Assembly (NCBI GenBank): GCA_016776905.1
Contig: JADHSM010000006.1
Coordinates: 1-64,000 of the forward strand
Direction of reading: 5' to 3'
Origin: Planctomycetota bacterium
GTDB taxonomy: Bacteria; Planctomycetota; UBA8108; UBA1146
Length of the DNA stretch: 64,000 bases
Both the position numbers and the translations under genes were made by a program. Each line of letters begins with the position of its first letter. Position 1 is the stretch's first letter. The notes beneath the pieces are model-generated. The model did not search any database and had not been told where the DNA came from. It saw only the letters and a list, made by a program, of their open reading frames with translations. Below are positions 25,900 to 36,721 of this stretch, piece by piece.

Positions 25900-27687
25900 T
25901 TATAACGGCCAAAAGACGGGAATCAATTTCCCGGCCACTATCCATAAGACGATGACCAGTGGTGCACCTACTCGGGCAAAATCGCCAAAGCGATACCCCC
26001 CTGCACCATAAACCAGAGTATTGGTTTGATAGCCGATCGGCGTCAGGAATGAGAGAGACGCACCAAAGGCCACAGCCATGATAAAGGGATGGGGCTCTAC
26101 GTTGAGTTGCTGTGCGATCTGTAGTGAAACCGGAACAAGGACTGCTGCGACCGCCGCGTTGGATATCATCTCCGTGAGAAGAGCCGCTGCGATCAATGTG
26201 ACCACTACTAGACCCTCTGAACCCAGATATCCCTGAAGCGATGTGACTTGCTGCGCCAGCCAAAGTGCGGCTCCTGTTTTTTCCATCGCGAGGCCCATGG
26301 CGAGCATGCCCGCAATGAGTACGAGAATTCTCCATTGTATTGACTCGTAGGCTTTGGCACCGGATATGCAACCGGTAAGAACCATCAAGACTGCTCCACC
26401 GAGTGCGACTGCAGCCATAGGCAGAGACTGGGTGGCCAGCATGATGATCACTCCAATCAGGATCCCGATGGCGAGTGGGGCTTTTTTCTTTCGAACCAGA
26501 ACGTCGTCGACCCCGGACATGAGAACGAGGCCTTCCTCGCCGCGAATACGATCTAAGCTTTCAGGGGTTCCCTGTACGAGCAATACATCACCGGTACGGA
26601 GAGGGTGGTCGCTAATTTTACTCTTCATGTGCATGCCGTGTCTCTGGATCGCCAAGACATGGAGACCATAACGACGACGCAGTTCCACCGAGCCGAGAGT
26701 TTGTCCGACAAAGCGACTGTTGGGGAGAACCAACAACTCTGCTAATTCCGCTTCTTTTTCCTGAGGCGTTCCCTGTGTTTCCGAAACGATTTCAGCGAGA
26801 TTTGTGACGCCTTCTTTTTCCTGAAGCTTCATCAGTTCTTCAATGGTGCCACTGATGACCAGTGCATCTCCCTTTTTGAGGACATGGTGATCAAGGGGCG
26901 GCCAGATAATAGATTCTCCGCGAATGATCTGGAGGATCCTGACACCTTCCTGATGATTCAGCAAAGTCTCGCCAAATCGTTTTCCGACTAAGTCTCCGCC
27001 ATTGATTTGAATCTCTGTCACATATTCTCTATGTCGACGATCTCCACCTAGGCTTGCGAGCGAGGTGATCGTTTGTCTCTCAGGAACAAGTTTGGGGCCT
27101 ATGACGATCAGGTAGATCAGGCCAATGAATGCGAGCAGTCCACCGAGCCGTGTGAATTCAAACATACCCAGTTCGATGCCTGCAGACTCTCTTGCAATCG
27201 AGGCCACCAAAATATTGGTGGAGGTGCCGATCAGAGTACAGGTCCCTCCGAGAATCGCCGCATATGAGAGTGGGATGAGAACCTTCGAAGGATTCACTCC
27301 TGTTTTCAGACACGTTCCCAATACCACAGGAATAAACATGGCCACCACAGGGGTGTTGTTGAGGAATGCGCTCGCGACAAGAACAATCAATAGAATCAGT
27401 ATTGTCAGAATCCTGTGTTGACCACCACTCCACTTCAAAAGTCTGTTGGAGAGGAAACCCAGTGCACCCGTCTTCAATAATCCTTCACTGACGATGAAGA
27501 GAGCTCCCACTCCGACTACGGCGGGGTGACCAAATCCTGCGAGTGCTTCGCTGATGTCTAATAAGTCCAAAGAGATGAGAATCAAGAGAAGACAGACTGC
27601 GACCACGTCTACGGCAAAGATCTCGCTGGCAAACAGAAACAGAGCCGCGAAGAGAAGAAGGAGTACCTGCATGATCTTCGGGTCCAT
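25900..27687 (-). CDS. SLC13/DASS-type anion transporter with RCK-C domains
   Basis: This is a 595-residue inner-membrane transporter with about 11-13 hydrophobic segments. The two SNT-like signatures are at FLNNTPVVAMFIP in the N-terminal half and TEMISNAAVAAVLVP in the C-terminal half. Between them are two cytosolic RCK-C (TrkA-C) domains (VGKRFGETLLNHQEGVRIL..., NSRFVGQTLGSVELRRRYGLHVL...). This layout is typical of sodium:sulfate or dicarboxylate symporters such as CysP-like SLC13 proteins. It stands alone and convergent to the dockerin gene; the substrate is not clear. Confidence 0.87.
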   Translation of the reverse strand: MDPKIMQVLLLLFAALFLFASEIFAVDVVAVCLLLILISLDLLDISEALAGFGHPAVVGVGALFIVSEGLLKTGALGFLSNRLLKWSGGQHRILTILILLIVLVASAFLNNTPVVAMFIPVVLGTCLKTGVNPSKVLIPLSYAAILGGTCTLIGTSTNILVASIARESAGIELGMFEFTRLGGLLAFIGLIYLIVIGPKLVPERQTITSLASLGGDRRHREYVTEIQINGGDLVGKRFGETLLNHQEGVRILQIIRGESIIWPPLDHHVLKKGDALVISGTIEELMKLQEKEGVTNLAEIVSETQGTPQEKEAELAELLVLPNSRFVGQTLGSVELRRRYGLHVLAIQRHGMHMKSKISDHPLRTGDVLLVQGTPESLDRIRGEEGLVLMSGVDDVLVRKKKAPLAIGILIGVIIMLATQSLPMAAVALGGAVLMVLTGCISGAKAYESIQWRILVLIAGMLAMGLAMEKTGAALWLAQQVTSLQGYLGSEGLVVVTLIAAALLTEMISNAAVAAVLVPVSLQIAQQLNVEPHPFIMAVAFGASLSFLTPIGYQTNTLVYGAGGYRFGDFARVGAPLVIVLWIVAGKLIPVFWPL

Positions 27688-27863
27688 GATTCGGGGTGTC
27701 CATTTCCTCTAGTGCAATGTATTGAACCAGATAGGGGAGATCGGCTCGGATCGATGTCCCCGGGCAAGTCTGGCGGTTAGTCTGAGAGGATAACGGGGAT
27801 ACGGACCTTCACTCCAGTCGATTCCTGTCTGGATTTGAAGGAGATTCCATTTCAAGGAGGCTC

Positions 27864-29000
27864 ATGAGCTCAGGATTGGCGAATTCTGGTGATTGCCATG
27901 ACCTGATCGTCATTGGGGCCGGTCTGGCAGGACTCGCGACTGCAGCGGCCTGGGTTGATCAGGAGGCTGGATCTGTCTTGGTCTTGGAGGCCGAACGGTT
28001 CCCGGGAATGCATTCGAGTGGAAGAAATGCCGGAATGATGCGTCAAGTCGCCGAAGATCCTTCAATTACCGAAATGTGCCTGCGAGGGACCGAGTTGCTC
28101 GAGCAGCGATTTGGGAGAGATTCTTGTCAGTTCAAGCGAACCGGTTCTCTGCTCTTTGACGCTCATGGCGAGATTTCCCCAGATTCGTGGAAGCAAGTTT
28201 TGTATGAGAATTGGTCCAGCGATCAGGTGAAGGCCTGTTTCCCTGAGCTACAGCACTTGCCCCCAGGGCCAGCACGCTTTGTTCCGGGCGATGGGGTGGT
28301 CGAAGTCCCCGCTCTTATTGGAGATTTGATCGATACCATCGTTTCCAAGGGGGGCCACATTCAGTTTGGCACACGAGTGGGCAAGGTGAGCCAGAGTGCC
28401 TCCGGCGAATTATCTCTTCCAGAAGTCTGGAACGGAGAGCAACGGCATACCGATCCGGATCAATACCGTGCTCGACAGATAGTGATTGCCAACGGGGCGT
28501 GGGCGCAGGATTTTTCTCGCAGTAGTGGAGTTGAAATCCAGATCAAGCCGACAAACAGGAGTGGTCTCATCACCAGCACTTTTGATATCGCTGATGATCC
28601 CAGACCCTGGATATGGGCTCACGAACCCGGCTGGTACCTTCGCCCTAGCGCTCAAGAATATCTCTGGAGCTCCTGTGAAGAGGTGGCGGCTGATCCGGGA
28701 AGCGATCTTGCTCTTGAAGATCCCTGGGAGAGGTTGCTGAGAGTCACAGAGTCGTGTTGGGGGGATATCAGCCAGAGAGTCAAACCCTTGTCGCATTGGG
28801 TGGGGCAACGCAGTTTTTGTCCCGATCGAAGGTTTCTTCTGGGGCCTGATCCTCGCATGGAGGGATTGCACTGGGCAGTGGGACTGGGAGGACACGGCGT
28901 GACCTGTTCTCTCGCCGTGGGTGAGGTGGTGAGTTCCGGATTACTGGGGCATTCCATCGATGGCCACTGGCTTTGGGCCCCCGAAAGATTTGTTGACTAA
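27864..29000 (+). CDS. FAD-dependent amino-acid oxidase/dehydrogenase (DAO family)
   Basis: This is a 378-residue flavoprotein. The N-terminal dinucleotide motif is IVIGAGLAGLATAAAW, followed by SSGRNAGMMRQV, typical of glycine oxidase/D-amino-acid dehydrogenase relatives. The C-terminal GLHWAVGLGGHGVTCS is the FAD-contacting GxGGxG region of the family. CAAGGAGG lies just upstream of ATG 27864. No operon partner is visible. The substrate is probably a D- or secondary amino acid. Confidence 0.83.
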   Translation: MSSGLANSGDCHDLIVIGAGLAGLATAAAWVDQEAGSVLVLEAERFPGMHSSGRNAGMMRQVAEDPSITEMCLRGTELLEQRFGRDSCQFKRTGSLLFDAHGEISPDSWKQVLYENWSSDQVKACFPELQHLPPGPARFVPGDGVVEVPALIGDLIDTIVSKGGHIQFGTRVGKVSQSASGELSLPEVWNGEQRHTDPDQYRARQIVIANGAWAQDFSRSSGVEIQIKPTNRSGLITSTFDIADDPRPWIWAHEPGWYLRPSAQEYLWSSCEEVAADPGSDLALEDPWERLLRVTESCWGDISQRVKPLSHWVGQRSFCPDRRFLLGPDPRMEGLHWAVGLGGHGVTCSLAVGEVVSSGLLGHSIDGHWLWAPERFVD

Positions 29001-29148
29001 GTACAAGGTTAGTTCTTGAGATGATTCCACGGCCACGGATGATCTCAGAGACAGTTCGAGAATTTCTTGCATGAAAATGATTCACAAATATGGGAATCGG
29101 CATCTCGTATAGGATCAGAGCATCGGGTTAGTGTGATACGGAGAAACC

Positions 29149-30000
29149 ATGCCAAAATCAAATACCGCACGTAAATCTAAAAAGAAGAAGCGCTCTTCTC
29201 TCTCTGCTAGAAATGCGGATCACCACGCCCTCTACCAAAGTTCTGTACAAGAGCCAGAGGCGGATACACGCTTCATGCACGAGACATTTGTGAGCAAGTT
29301 CCAGAGAAACCCGATTCTCATGAGGGAAGACTTTTGTGGAACCGGTTATCTTTCTTCGACTTGGGTTAAAGAACAAGACTATCGTCACGCCATCGGATAC
29401 GACCTTGACGAGCCAACCGTCGAATGGGGCAAAAAACAGAATCTCGAACCACTCACAGATGAGCAAAAGTTGAGGATTGAACTTCGAATTGCGGATGTGT
29501 TAAATGCTCCGCAAGATCCGGTCGATGTCGTTTGTGCGATGAACTTTTCATGGTGGATCTTTAAAGAACGTGAGCAGTTACTGAACTATTTCCGTTCGGT
29601 TCGAACCAGTTTCAAAGATGAAGGCATGTTTGTTCTCGATATTTACGGTGGAAGTGACGCCTATGTCGAAGTGGAAGAAGAGCACGAAAAAGATCTCGAT
29701 GGTGAAGATTTCTATTATATTTGGGATCAAGACAAAGTTTGCGGGATCAAAGACGAGTTGACATGCTTTATTCACTTCCGATTCCAGGATGGCTCTCATT
29801 TGAAAAAGGCCTTCACCTACGATTGGCGTCGCTACGGAATGCGCGAGAGTCAAGATTTGTTGCGTGAAGCAGGGTTTTCAAATGTAGAGGTTTACTGGGA
29901 GGGTGCCGATGAAGACGGTGACGGAAACGGCGAATTCCTTCCGGAGAAGGGGGCAGACAATAGCGATGCTTGGATTGCTTATCTTGTCGCAACGCCTTAA
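29149..30000 (+). CDS. Class I SAM-dependent methyltransferase-like protein
   Basis: This is a 283-residue protein with a very basic N-terminus (RKSKKKKRS). Motif I is unusual: LMREDFCGTGYLSSTWV, with FCGTG in place of the common GxGxG. It is followed by YDLDEPTVEWGKKQ (acidic loop contacting SAM ribose) and DVVCAMNFSWWIFKEREQLLNYFRSV. GGAGAAACC precedes the ATG. The product resembles uncharacterised methyltransferases with the same motif; the target is unknown. The downstream gap to comF consists entirely of tandem repeats. Confidence 0.75.
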   Translation: MPKSNTARKSKKKKRSSLSARNADHHALYQSSVQEPEADTRFMHETFVSKFQRNPILMREDFCGTGYLSSTWVKEQDYRHAIGYDLDEPTVEWGKKQNLEPLTDEQKLRIELRIADVLNAPQDPVDVVCAMNFSWWIFKEREQLLNYFRSVRTSFKDEGMFVLDIYGGSDAYVEVEEEHEKDLDGEDFYYIWDQDKVCGIKDELTCFIHFRFQDGSHLKKAFTYDWRRYGMRESQDLLREAGFSNVEVYWEGADEDGDGNGEFLPEKGADNSDAWIAYLVATP

Positions 30001-30144
30001 TTTTATTGAGTGAGTACAATTTTATTGAGTGAGTACAAATTTATTGAGTGAACACTGAGTTTTGAGTGAGCACTGAGTTGAGAATTAACCCTGAGTTGAG
30101 AATTAACCCTGAGTTGAGAATTAACCCTGAGTTGAGAATTAACG
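30001..30144. repeat. Tandem repeats filling the methyltransferase-comF gap
   Basis: Two perfect 19-bp units (TTTTATTGAGTGAGTACAA) start immediately after the methyltransferase stop. Degenerate TTGAGTGA copies follow, then four 18-bp units (CTGAGTTGAGAATTAACC) from 30073 to 30144. The last unit contains the comF stop codon (TTA at 30139-30141). Confidence 0.92.
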
Positions 30145-30999
30145 CTGTGACTCTGAGACACTTGCGACCATCCATAATCCCACTCTGAAACCTGATTGTT
30201 CAAGAATTCGGCTGGCCGTCGTCAGCGTGGCTCCGGTGGTCAGTACGTCATCAACGAGGATGATTTTTTTCTCCTGATGTTTTTTACTGAGATATTTGGT
30301 TCTGATCTTGAATCTCTTCGTCGGCATCCCTTTTCGCTCTGAGGCTGTTTTTCCCACCTGTGGAGCTCCTCCGGTATGCTGGAGAAGGTGCAGTAGAGGT
30401 ATCCCTGTTTTCTTGGAAAGAGAAAGAGCGATTCTGTGAGAAAACGGAATCCCGTATTTGATTCTTCTTTTCCAATGACGAGGAATGAAAACCAGAGCCT
30501 CATTTTGCTGTGAAATTTGAGGATCGCTCTGCTGATCCTTCGAATCTTCTCTGAATTTCATCCATTGGTGGTGAAGGAGATTCGCGATGTCTGCGGCGAT
30601 ATCATCTCGGTGCTGATTTTTCCCGGACAGAACCATTCTGCGCAAAGTTCCTGTATAGATTGAAATATGAAGGAGTGGACGCAGGGCAGGGCCTCTTCTG
30701 CAGGCGCGACAGTTTTCTTCCGGGGCTCCTGGGAGGTGCAAACAACGCCTACAAGGGGCCGCAATTTCCGGAAATTCTGATGCACAAGAGGCGCAAAAAG
30801 GGACGGCATTCTCCGTTTCGGTCCAAGGGGGCGAGTGTCTCACTCTCGGAGAATTGGTACATAAGCGGCATGTAGGCGGGTAAAAGAGATCCCTGAAGGC
30901 TGCGAGGGTCGCCTGGACCGCCGTGAAGGCCGATTGTGGGCTCCGGACGTCCCTACGACAGGATCTGGGCGGTCGATCTAGACAGCCCGCTTTCTTCAC
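30139..30999 (-). CDS. comF: ComF family phosphoribosyltransferase-like protein
   Basis: ComF proteins are linked to DNA uptake in competent bacteria and contain a phosphoribosyltransferase fold. An N-terminal zinc-ribbon has four CxxC-type pairs (CRLC, CASC, CRRC, CRAC). The PRPP-binding signature KIILVDDVLTTGATLTTASRIL is at the C-terminus. The track ORF begins at 31200 and reads through tRNA-Met on the other strand; I place the start at GTG 30999, giving 286 residues. The start is uncertain because the SD is weak. The gene ends inside a tandem repeat. Confidence 0.85.
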   Translation of the reverse strand: MKKAGCLDRPPRSCRRDVRSPQSAFTAVQATLAAFRDLFYPPTCRLCTNSPRVRHSPPWTETENAVPFCASCASEFPEIAAPCRRCLHLPGAPEENCRACRRGPALRPLLHISIYTGTLRRMVLSGKNQHRDDIAADIANLLHHQWMKFREDSKDQQSDPQISQQNEALVFIPRHWKRRIKYGIPFSHRIALSLSKKTGIPLLHLLQHTGGAPQVGKTASERKGMPTKRFKIRTKYLSKKHQEKKIILVDDVLTTGATLTTASRILEQSGFRVGLWMVASVSESQR

Positions 31000-31017
31000 G
31001 CTATGGTCTTCGTCTGT

Positions 31018-31093
31018 GCCGGTGTAGCTCAGTTGGTAGAGCAAAGGAATCATAATCCTTGGGTCCGGGGTTCGAATCCCTGCGCCGGTACCA
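31018..31093 (+). tRNA. tRNA-Met (anticodon CAT), elongator type
   Basis: The cloverleaf has acceptor GCCGGTG/CGCCGGT (with two G-U pairs), D arm AGCTCAGTTGGTAGAGC, anticodon stem AAGGA/TCCTT around ATCATAA (CAT), T arm GGGGTTCGAATCCC, discriminator A and CCA. The first pair is not the C-A mismatch of initiators, so it is elongator Met. A lysidine-modified tRNA-Ile cannot be fully excluded. Confidence 0.9.
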
Positions 31094-31105
31094 ATCTTGA
31101 ATCCG

Positions 31106-31144
31106 ATCTCCCAGGGGGGCACCCTTCTGGGAGATTTTCTTTTT
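31106..31144 (+). terminator. Terminator of tRNA-Met
   Basis: ATCTCCCAG pairs perfectly with CTGGGAGAT around a 12-base loop and is followed by TTTCTTTTT. Confidence 0.9.
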
Positions 31145-31337
31145 CGGGGTCGTTCTGTTGTCCTCATTCTGATCCACAGCGTCATTTTTCTCTTTCCCAT
31201 GCATTATGTTTTATGCACCATCTTGGTGTGTCGGATTCTTCGAGTGAAGTTCACCGGTCGTATTGGCATGAGTTTGGGTGACTCATTTGATGATCCACAG
31301 AGACAGAGCAATTCCCGTTCCCGAAAGGAATCCATAG

Positions 31338-31706
31338 ATGGCTGCCGAATCTGGCATGACAGAAATGGGTGACAGACCCGAGATCGATGCTGAGTTGGTA
31401 CGCCGAACGGCGCGCCTCGCAAGACTGGAAGTGACGGAAGATGAAATTCCGGGTCTTGTTGATCATTTAGAAAAGATGCTCGATTTGGTGGAGCAGTTAG
31501 AGCTCCCCGGATCCAAGACCTCTCATGAACAACTCGCATCTGCGAGAATGGACGGGGAGAAATTGTCGCTTTCAAAATGGCGTGAAGATGTCGTTGCAGA
31601 TGAAAGTGATCCGGGAGGACCTCGACGACCCGAAAAGTTAGGGGAAAATGCTCCTGACTGGCGTGATGGATCCTTCGTGACTCCTCGTGTCGTAGGAGGC
31701 GATTGA
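31338..31706 (+). CDS. gatC: Aspartyl/glutamyl-tRNA amidotransferase subunit C
   Basis: GatC stabilises the GatCAB complex that converts Glu-tRNA(Gln) or Asp-tRNA(Asn) to the amide forms. The 122-residue product has the family core LVRRTARLARLEVTEDEIPGL and ends with REDVV..APDWRDGSFVTPRVV. AAAGGA precedes the ATG. It is the first gene of a tight gatC-gatA-gatB operon. The N-terminal extension of about 15 residues is poorly conserved in the family. Confidence 0.93.
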   Translation: MAAESGMTEMGDRPEIDAELVRRTARLARLEVTEDEIPGLVDHLEKMLDLVEQLELPGSKTSHEQLASARMDGEKLSLSKWREDVVADESDPGGPRRPEKLGENAPDWRDGSFVTPRVVGGD

Positions 31707-31708
31707 TC

Positions 31709-33174
31709 ATGGTGAACGATGCCGCATCTTCTCTTCCTGATCCCGGCGCCACTTCTCATGAAGTTCTGGCACATTTGCAATCAGGGAAATGCACAACAAA
31801 GACTTTGATCAGTGAATATCTGAATTTCCTAGAAACAACCGGGAAGCGATTGGGAGCCGTAGTGGAGGTCTTTTCGCAATCGGCACTTCAGGAAGCGGAG
31901 GCCAGTGATGCTCGTCGAATGGCGGGTGAGGCTTTGGGAGTTCTGGAAGGAATACCCTTTACTGCAAAAATGAACATCTGTACTGAAGAAGGAACGACAG
32001 ATGCTTCCAGTGCCATGCTCGCCGGCTTCGAAGCGGGTGTCGATGCGACAGTCGTGCAGAAGATGCGTTCAGCAGGCGCGATATTGGTCGGCAAGAGTAG
32101 TTGTGACGAATTTGCTATGGGCGCTTCTAATGAAAGTTCCGCTCATGGAGTCGTTCGCAATCCTTGGGACGCATCTCGTGTTCCTGGCGGATCGAGTGGC
32201 GGAGCCGCCGCTTTGGCGGGAGCGTTTGGCTGGGCTATCCATTTAGGAAGCGATACCGGTGGATCGATTCGTCAGCCGGCTGCTTTCTGTAGTGCGACGG
32301 GTATGAAGCCGACATGGGGTCGGGTTTCTCGTAGAGGTTTGATCGCTTTTGGTTCAAGCCTCGATCAGATCGGTCCCTTGGCCCGGGATGCCAAAGATTG
32401 TCAGATCGCACTCGAAGTGTTGCAGGGGAGTGACCCTCTCGACGCCACTAGCCATTCATTTCCAGAGTCCTCCAAAGAGCCGATTCGCAAGATCGGTTGG
32501 ATCCGGCAGGGGTTTGGCGAAGGGATCGATGCTTCTATCCGTGAACAGGTGGAAGCGGCGAGGTCGATTCTCGAGAAGGACGGCATCGAATTTGTAGAAG
32601 TTTCATTACCCACAATGGCTCAAGCGAATGCGTGTTATCAGGTGATCGCGACAGCGGAAGCCTCCTCAAACCTCGCCCGTTATGACGGTATTCATGTAGG
32701 AAAAAGAAAAGATTCGAACGATCTAGAAGAACTTTACTCTTCCAGTCGAAGTTCCGGCTTCGGAGCAGAAGTTCGAAGAAGAATATTGCTAGGGACATTC
32801 GTACTCTCTTCGGGCTACATCGATGCTTACTACGGTAGAGCTCAAAGTGTGCGTCAGGAAATTCGAGAAGAGATTTTGTCTGCTCTTGAAGACGTTGATG
32901 CTTTAATGATGCCCGTTTCACCTTTCGCTCCTTTTAAAATAGGTGAGCGGATCGATGACCCATTAGCTCTCTATGCCTGCGATATCTTGACCGTTACAGC
33001 GAATCTAGCGGGTGTTCCTGCTGTTGCTGTCCCTTGTTCATTTGATAATGAGGGTCTTCCTGTGGGTATGCAGTGGTTAGGGAAACATGGCGATGACCAT
33101 CGATTACTGCAACTCGCCAGCCTTTGGCAAGAATTGAATGACACTTGGAAGTCCGTTCCGCAGGGAGGTCAGTC

Positions 33175-33178
<4 letters not shown>
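31709..33178 (+). CDS. gatA: Aspartyl/glutamyl-tRNA amidotransferase subunit A
   Basis: GatA is the amidase that releases ammonia from glutamine. The amidase signature GGSSGGAAALAGAFGWAIHLGSDTGGSIRQPAAF contains the cis-Ser and Ser nucleophile; the catalytic Lys is in FTAKMNI. The start is set at ATG 31709, nine bases after AGGAGG, two residues inside the track TTG start and just after the gatC stop. The length of 489 residues is normal. Its stop overlaps the gatB start. Confidence 0.96.
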
Positions 33179-34596
<1,418 letters not shown>

Positions 34597-34604
34597 ACCG
34601 ATTT

Positions 34605-36719
34605 TTAGGGAGCCGGAAGTTGCAGCTCAGCGGGACCTTCTGCTGTGATCACGTATACCGCTTGTCGCGCATTTCTTTCAAGGACAACTTTTTGTGTCTT
34701 GAAAGGTGGGATTTCAAGAATGACCGGCAACGCATGCTGGATGCCATCGATCAACATCACGGTATTTTCGGAAGAGTTTATTCTTACAGGGAATTGAACT
34801 CCAACAGTGGCGTCGTTTGAAGGATATCGCTCGAGCAATGTGCTCAAGTATTGCCGACAGGCTTTCAGGTCACCCTTCGATCTGCATTGATCTACTTTTT
34901 TCCTTAAGGCGTTGGCCTCGATATCTTCTTGATCCCATTGCGACAATAATTTTCTGACTTCTTCTCTCGCCCCCAATCGAGCGGCTTGCTGAAGGTTCTC
35001 TTTGGCTTTGCGTTGTTGGCCGAGAGATCTATTCTTTCGTGCCAGTTTCAATAAATCCTCAGCTTGATTTCGGAAGCTTCTGGCTCTATCGGATTCTCGT
35101 TCTTCTATCAATTGGGCTGCACTCTCCAACCCTGATTTCCATGGTCCTGCGGGAATAAGAAGAAGCCATGGTCTCGCTTCTTCTCTCCAGGCTTCTGGAG
35201 AAGAACTGTCGGCACTGACAATCAGTTTTTGAAGTCTGGACTCGGTCACGATGAGCAAGCCGATAAAACTAAAGAAAATGATGATAAGAAATAATCGTTG
35301 CCACCGAATACCCAAGGAGAAGAGCAGTCCCGGCTTTTTCTCTTTATGTTCCGTTCGTAGTTTGGCGACACTCTTCGCGACTTTTTTTGCTCTTTGTAAA
35401 CGTCCTTCTTTTGCCAGTCGTGCGGCCAGTCGGGTGAGAGCTTCTTCAGTGGCTTCTATTTCACCGTGATCGATGAGGAATTCGACTTTTGCTTGTTGCA
35501 TCTCTGTGCAATCGGGGTGGAGAGCCTCTAGGCTGTCGATGAGGCGTAACGCTCGACGTCGATCGCCACTCCTGAAAAGACGAGTGGCCATTCTTACGCC
35601 TTCTCGCATTTGCTGTTGGGGTTCTGAGTGAGTTGCAATCAGATCTAGTCTCATTTGGTCATCGTCGGACTGTTCGATAGCATCACGCAACCATCTTCTG
35701 CCGAACTCCACATCGCCTTGAGAGATCAAATGATGAGCCAATTCTGACATGAGAGCGATTTTGGATTCTATCCATTCATCGTTTTCAGGATCTTTCTGAA
35801 TCATTTGTTCTAAGAGATCGATGGCTTGTTCTAAATGTCTGCTATTTTTTAGTGCATCAACTATTCGGTTTTCTACTGATAAGGCTTTCGCCTGGTCTCC
35901 CGAATGGATGTGAGTGTCTCTGAGGATCTCTAGTATTTTTACAGGATTGACGGCCATCTGCGTTGCTTTCTCAAGCCTTACGATCATGGTTGATCGGTCT
36001 TCGTCATTCATGGATCGAATATGTTGATCACTGAACTCCGGGAATCTCTGTTTGAGAATCCATCCCCTTTGTACTCCTTTGTTGAGCTGTTCCATCGTTT
36101 CATATGGAGGTAGGGGAGAATCTTCCAGAATCTCTTTTATCGTTCTGAATCCGTCTAGTAAGTCGGTCACTTTCTGGAGACACCAGTCTTTGACCTCATT
36201 CGCGCATTTTGTTCCGGAAGCTGAAAGAACAGGAAGCTCATGTTGAGACGGGAATGTTTCTAACGCTTCTTTGTGCTGAAAAGTCTTTTGATCTATTTTT
36301 TCGATAAGGTTCTCTGCGGAGATCTTTGTTTTTCGTCCGCATTCGGCTTCTTTTGAGCCTTCGAAGAGAAATACTTCTTCGCAGTGAAGGAAAGTAAGGA
36401 CGAGTTCTCTCTTTTGTATCTCTTCATGGACTTTTGTGAGCAAAGACGCGTCTATTTCTTTCAATGTGTTGAACCATTGAGAGAGATCTCTTTCGCCTCC
36501 GTGCCAGATCTTGAGAAGTCCATCGAGAGTTGAAGAACTTAGTTTTTCACAGAGTATTTCGGTAGTTGGGAACCAACGGAGTGACTGGCCGGGTATTAAT
36601 TCTAAATGAGTTCCATCAAATGAAATCTTTCGACACTCTTCGCCTTTGCCGAGATGGAAGATTCCCTTTTGGCCTTCCGCGATAGTTTTAACGAGTAGTG
36701 ATTTCAGTTGAGAATCCAT
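34605..36719 (-). CDS. Single-pass membrane protein with PATAN-like and TPR regions
   Basis: I do not recognise this 704-residue protein as a named family. Residues 1-240 resemble the DUF4388/PATAN scaffold (LLKIWHGGERDLS; then LLDGFRTIKEILEDSPLPPYETMEQLNKGVQRGW). Residues 260-450 are alpha-helical tandem repeats of TPR type. A basic stretch precedes one membrane helix (RLFLIIIFFSFIGLLIV, 475-491), followed by a periplasmic region with more helices and a C-terminal beta domain. It begins two bases after the HEAT gene, so they are co-transcribed. Its role may be scaffolding or sensing. Confidence 0.6.
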   Translation of the reverse strand: MDSQLKSLLVKTIAEGQKGIFHLGKGEECRKISFDGTHLELIPGQSLRWFPTTEILCEKLSSSTLDGLLKIWHGGERDLSQWFNTLKEIDASLLTKVHEEIQKRELVLTFLHCEEVFLFEGSKEAECGRKTKISAENLIEKIDQKTFQHKEALETFPSQHELPVLSASGTKCANEVKDWCLQKVTDLLDGFRTIKEILEDSPLPPYETMEQLNKGVQRGWILKQRFPEFSDQHIRSMNDEDRSTMIVRLEKATQMAVNPVKILEILRDTHIHSGDQAKALSVENRIVDALKNSRHLEQAIDLLEQMIQKDPENDEWIESKIALMSELAHHLISQGDVEFGRRWLRDAIEQSDDDQMRLDLIATHSEPQQQMREGVRMATRLFRSGDRRRALRLIDSLEALHPDCTEMQQAKVEFLIDHGEIEATEEALTRLAARLAKEGRLQRAKKVAKSVAKLRTEHKEKKPGLLFSLGIRWQRLFLIIIFFSFIGLLIVTESRLQKLIVSADSSSPEAWREEARPWLLLIPAGPWKSGLESAAQLIEERESDRARSFRNQAEDLLKLARKNRSLGQQRKAKENLQQAARLGAREEVRKLLSQWDQEDIEANALRKKVDQCRSKGDLKACRQYLSTLLERYPSNDATVGVQFPVRINSSENTVMLIDGIQHALPVILEIPPFKTQKVVLERNARQAVYVITAEGPAELQLPAP

Positions 36720-36721
36720 TT

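Noticed and set aside
30003-30203. 66-residue minus-strand ORF with repeated SQLRVN
   Set aside because: It is simply the translated tandem repeat and overlaps comF in another frame.
30985-31200. N-terminal extension of comF through the tRNA
   Set aside because: The extra residues (GAGIRTPDPRIMIPLLYQLSY) are the translated complement of tRNA-Met, a known annotation artefact.
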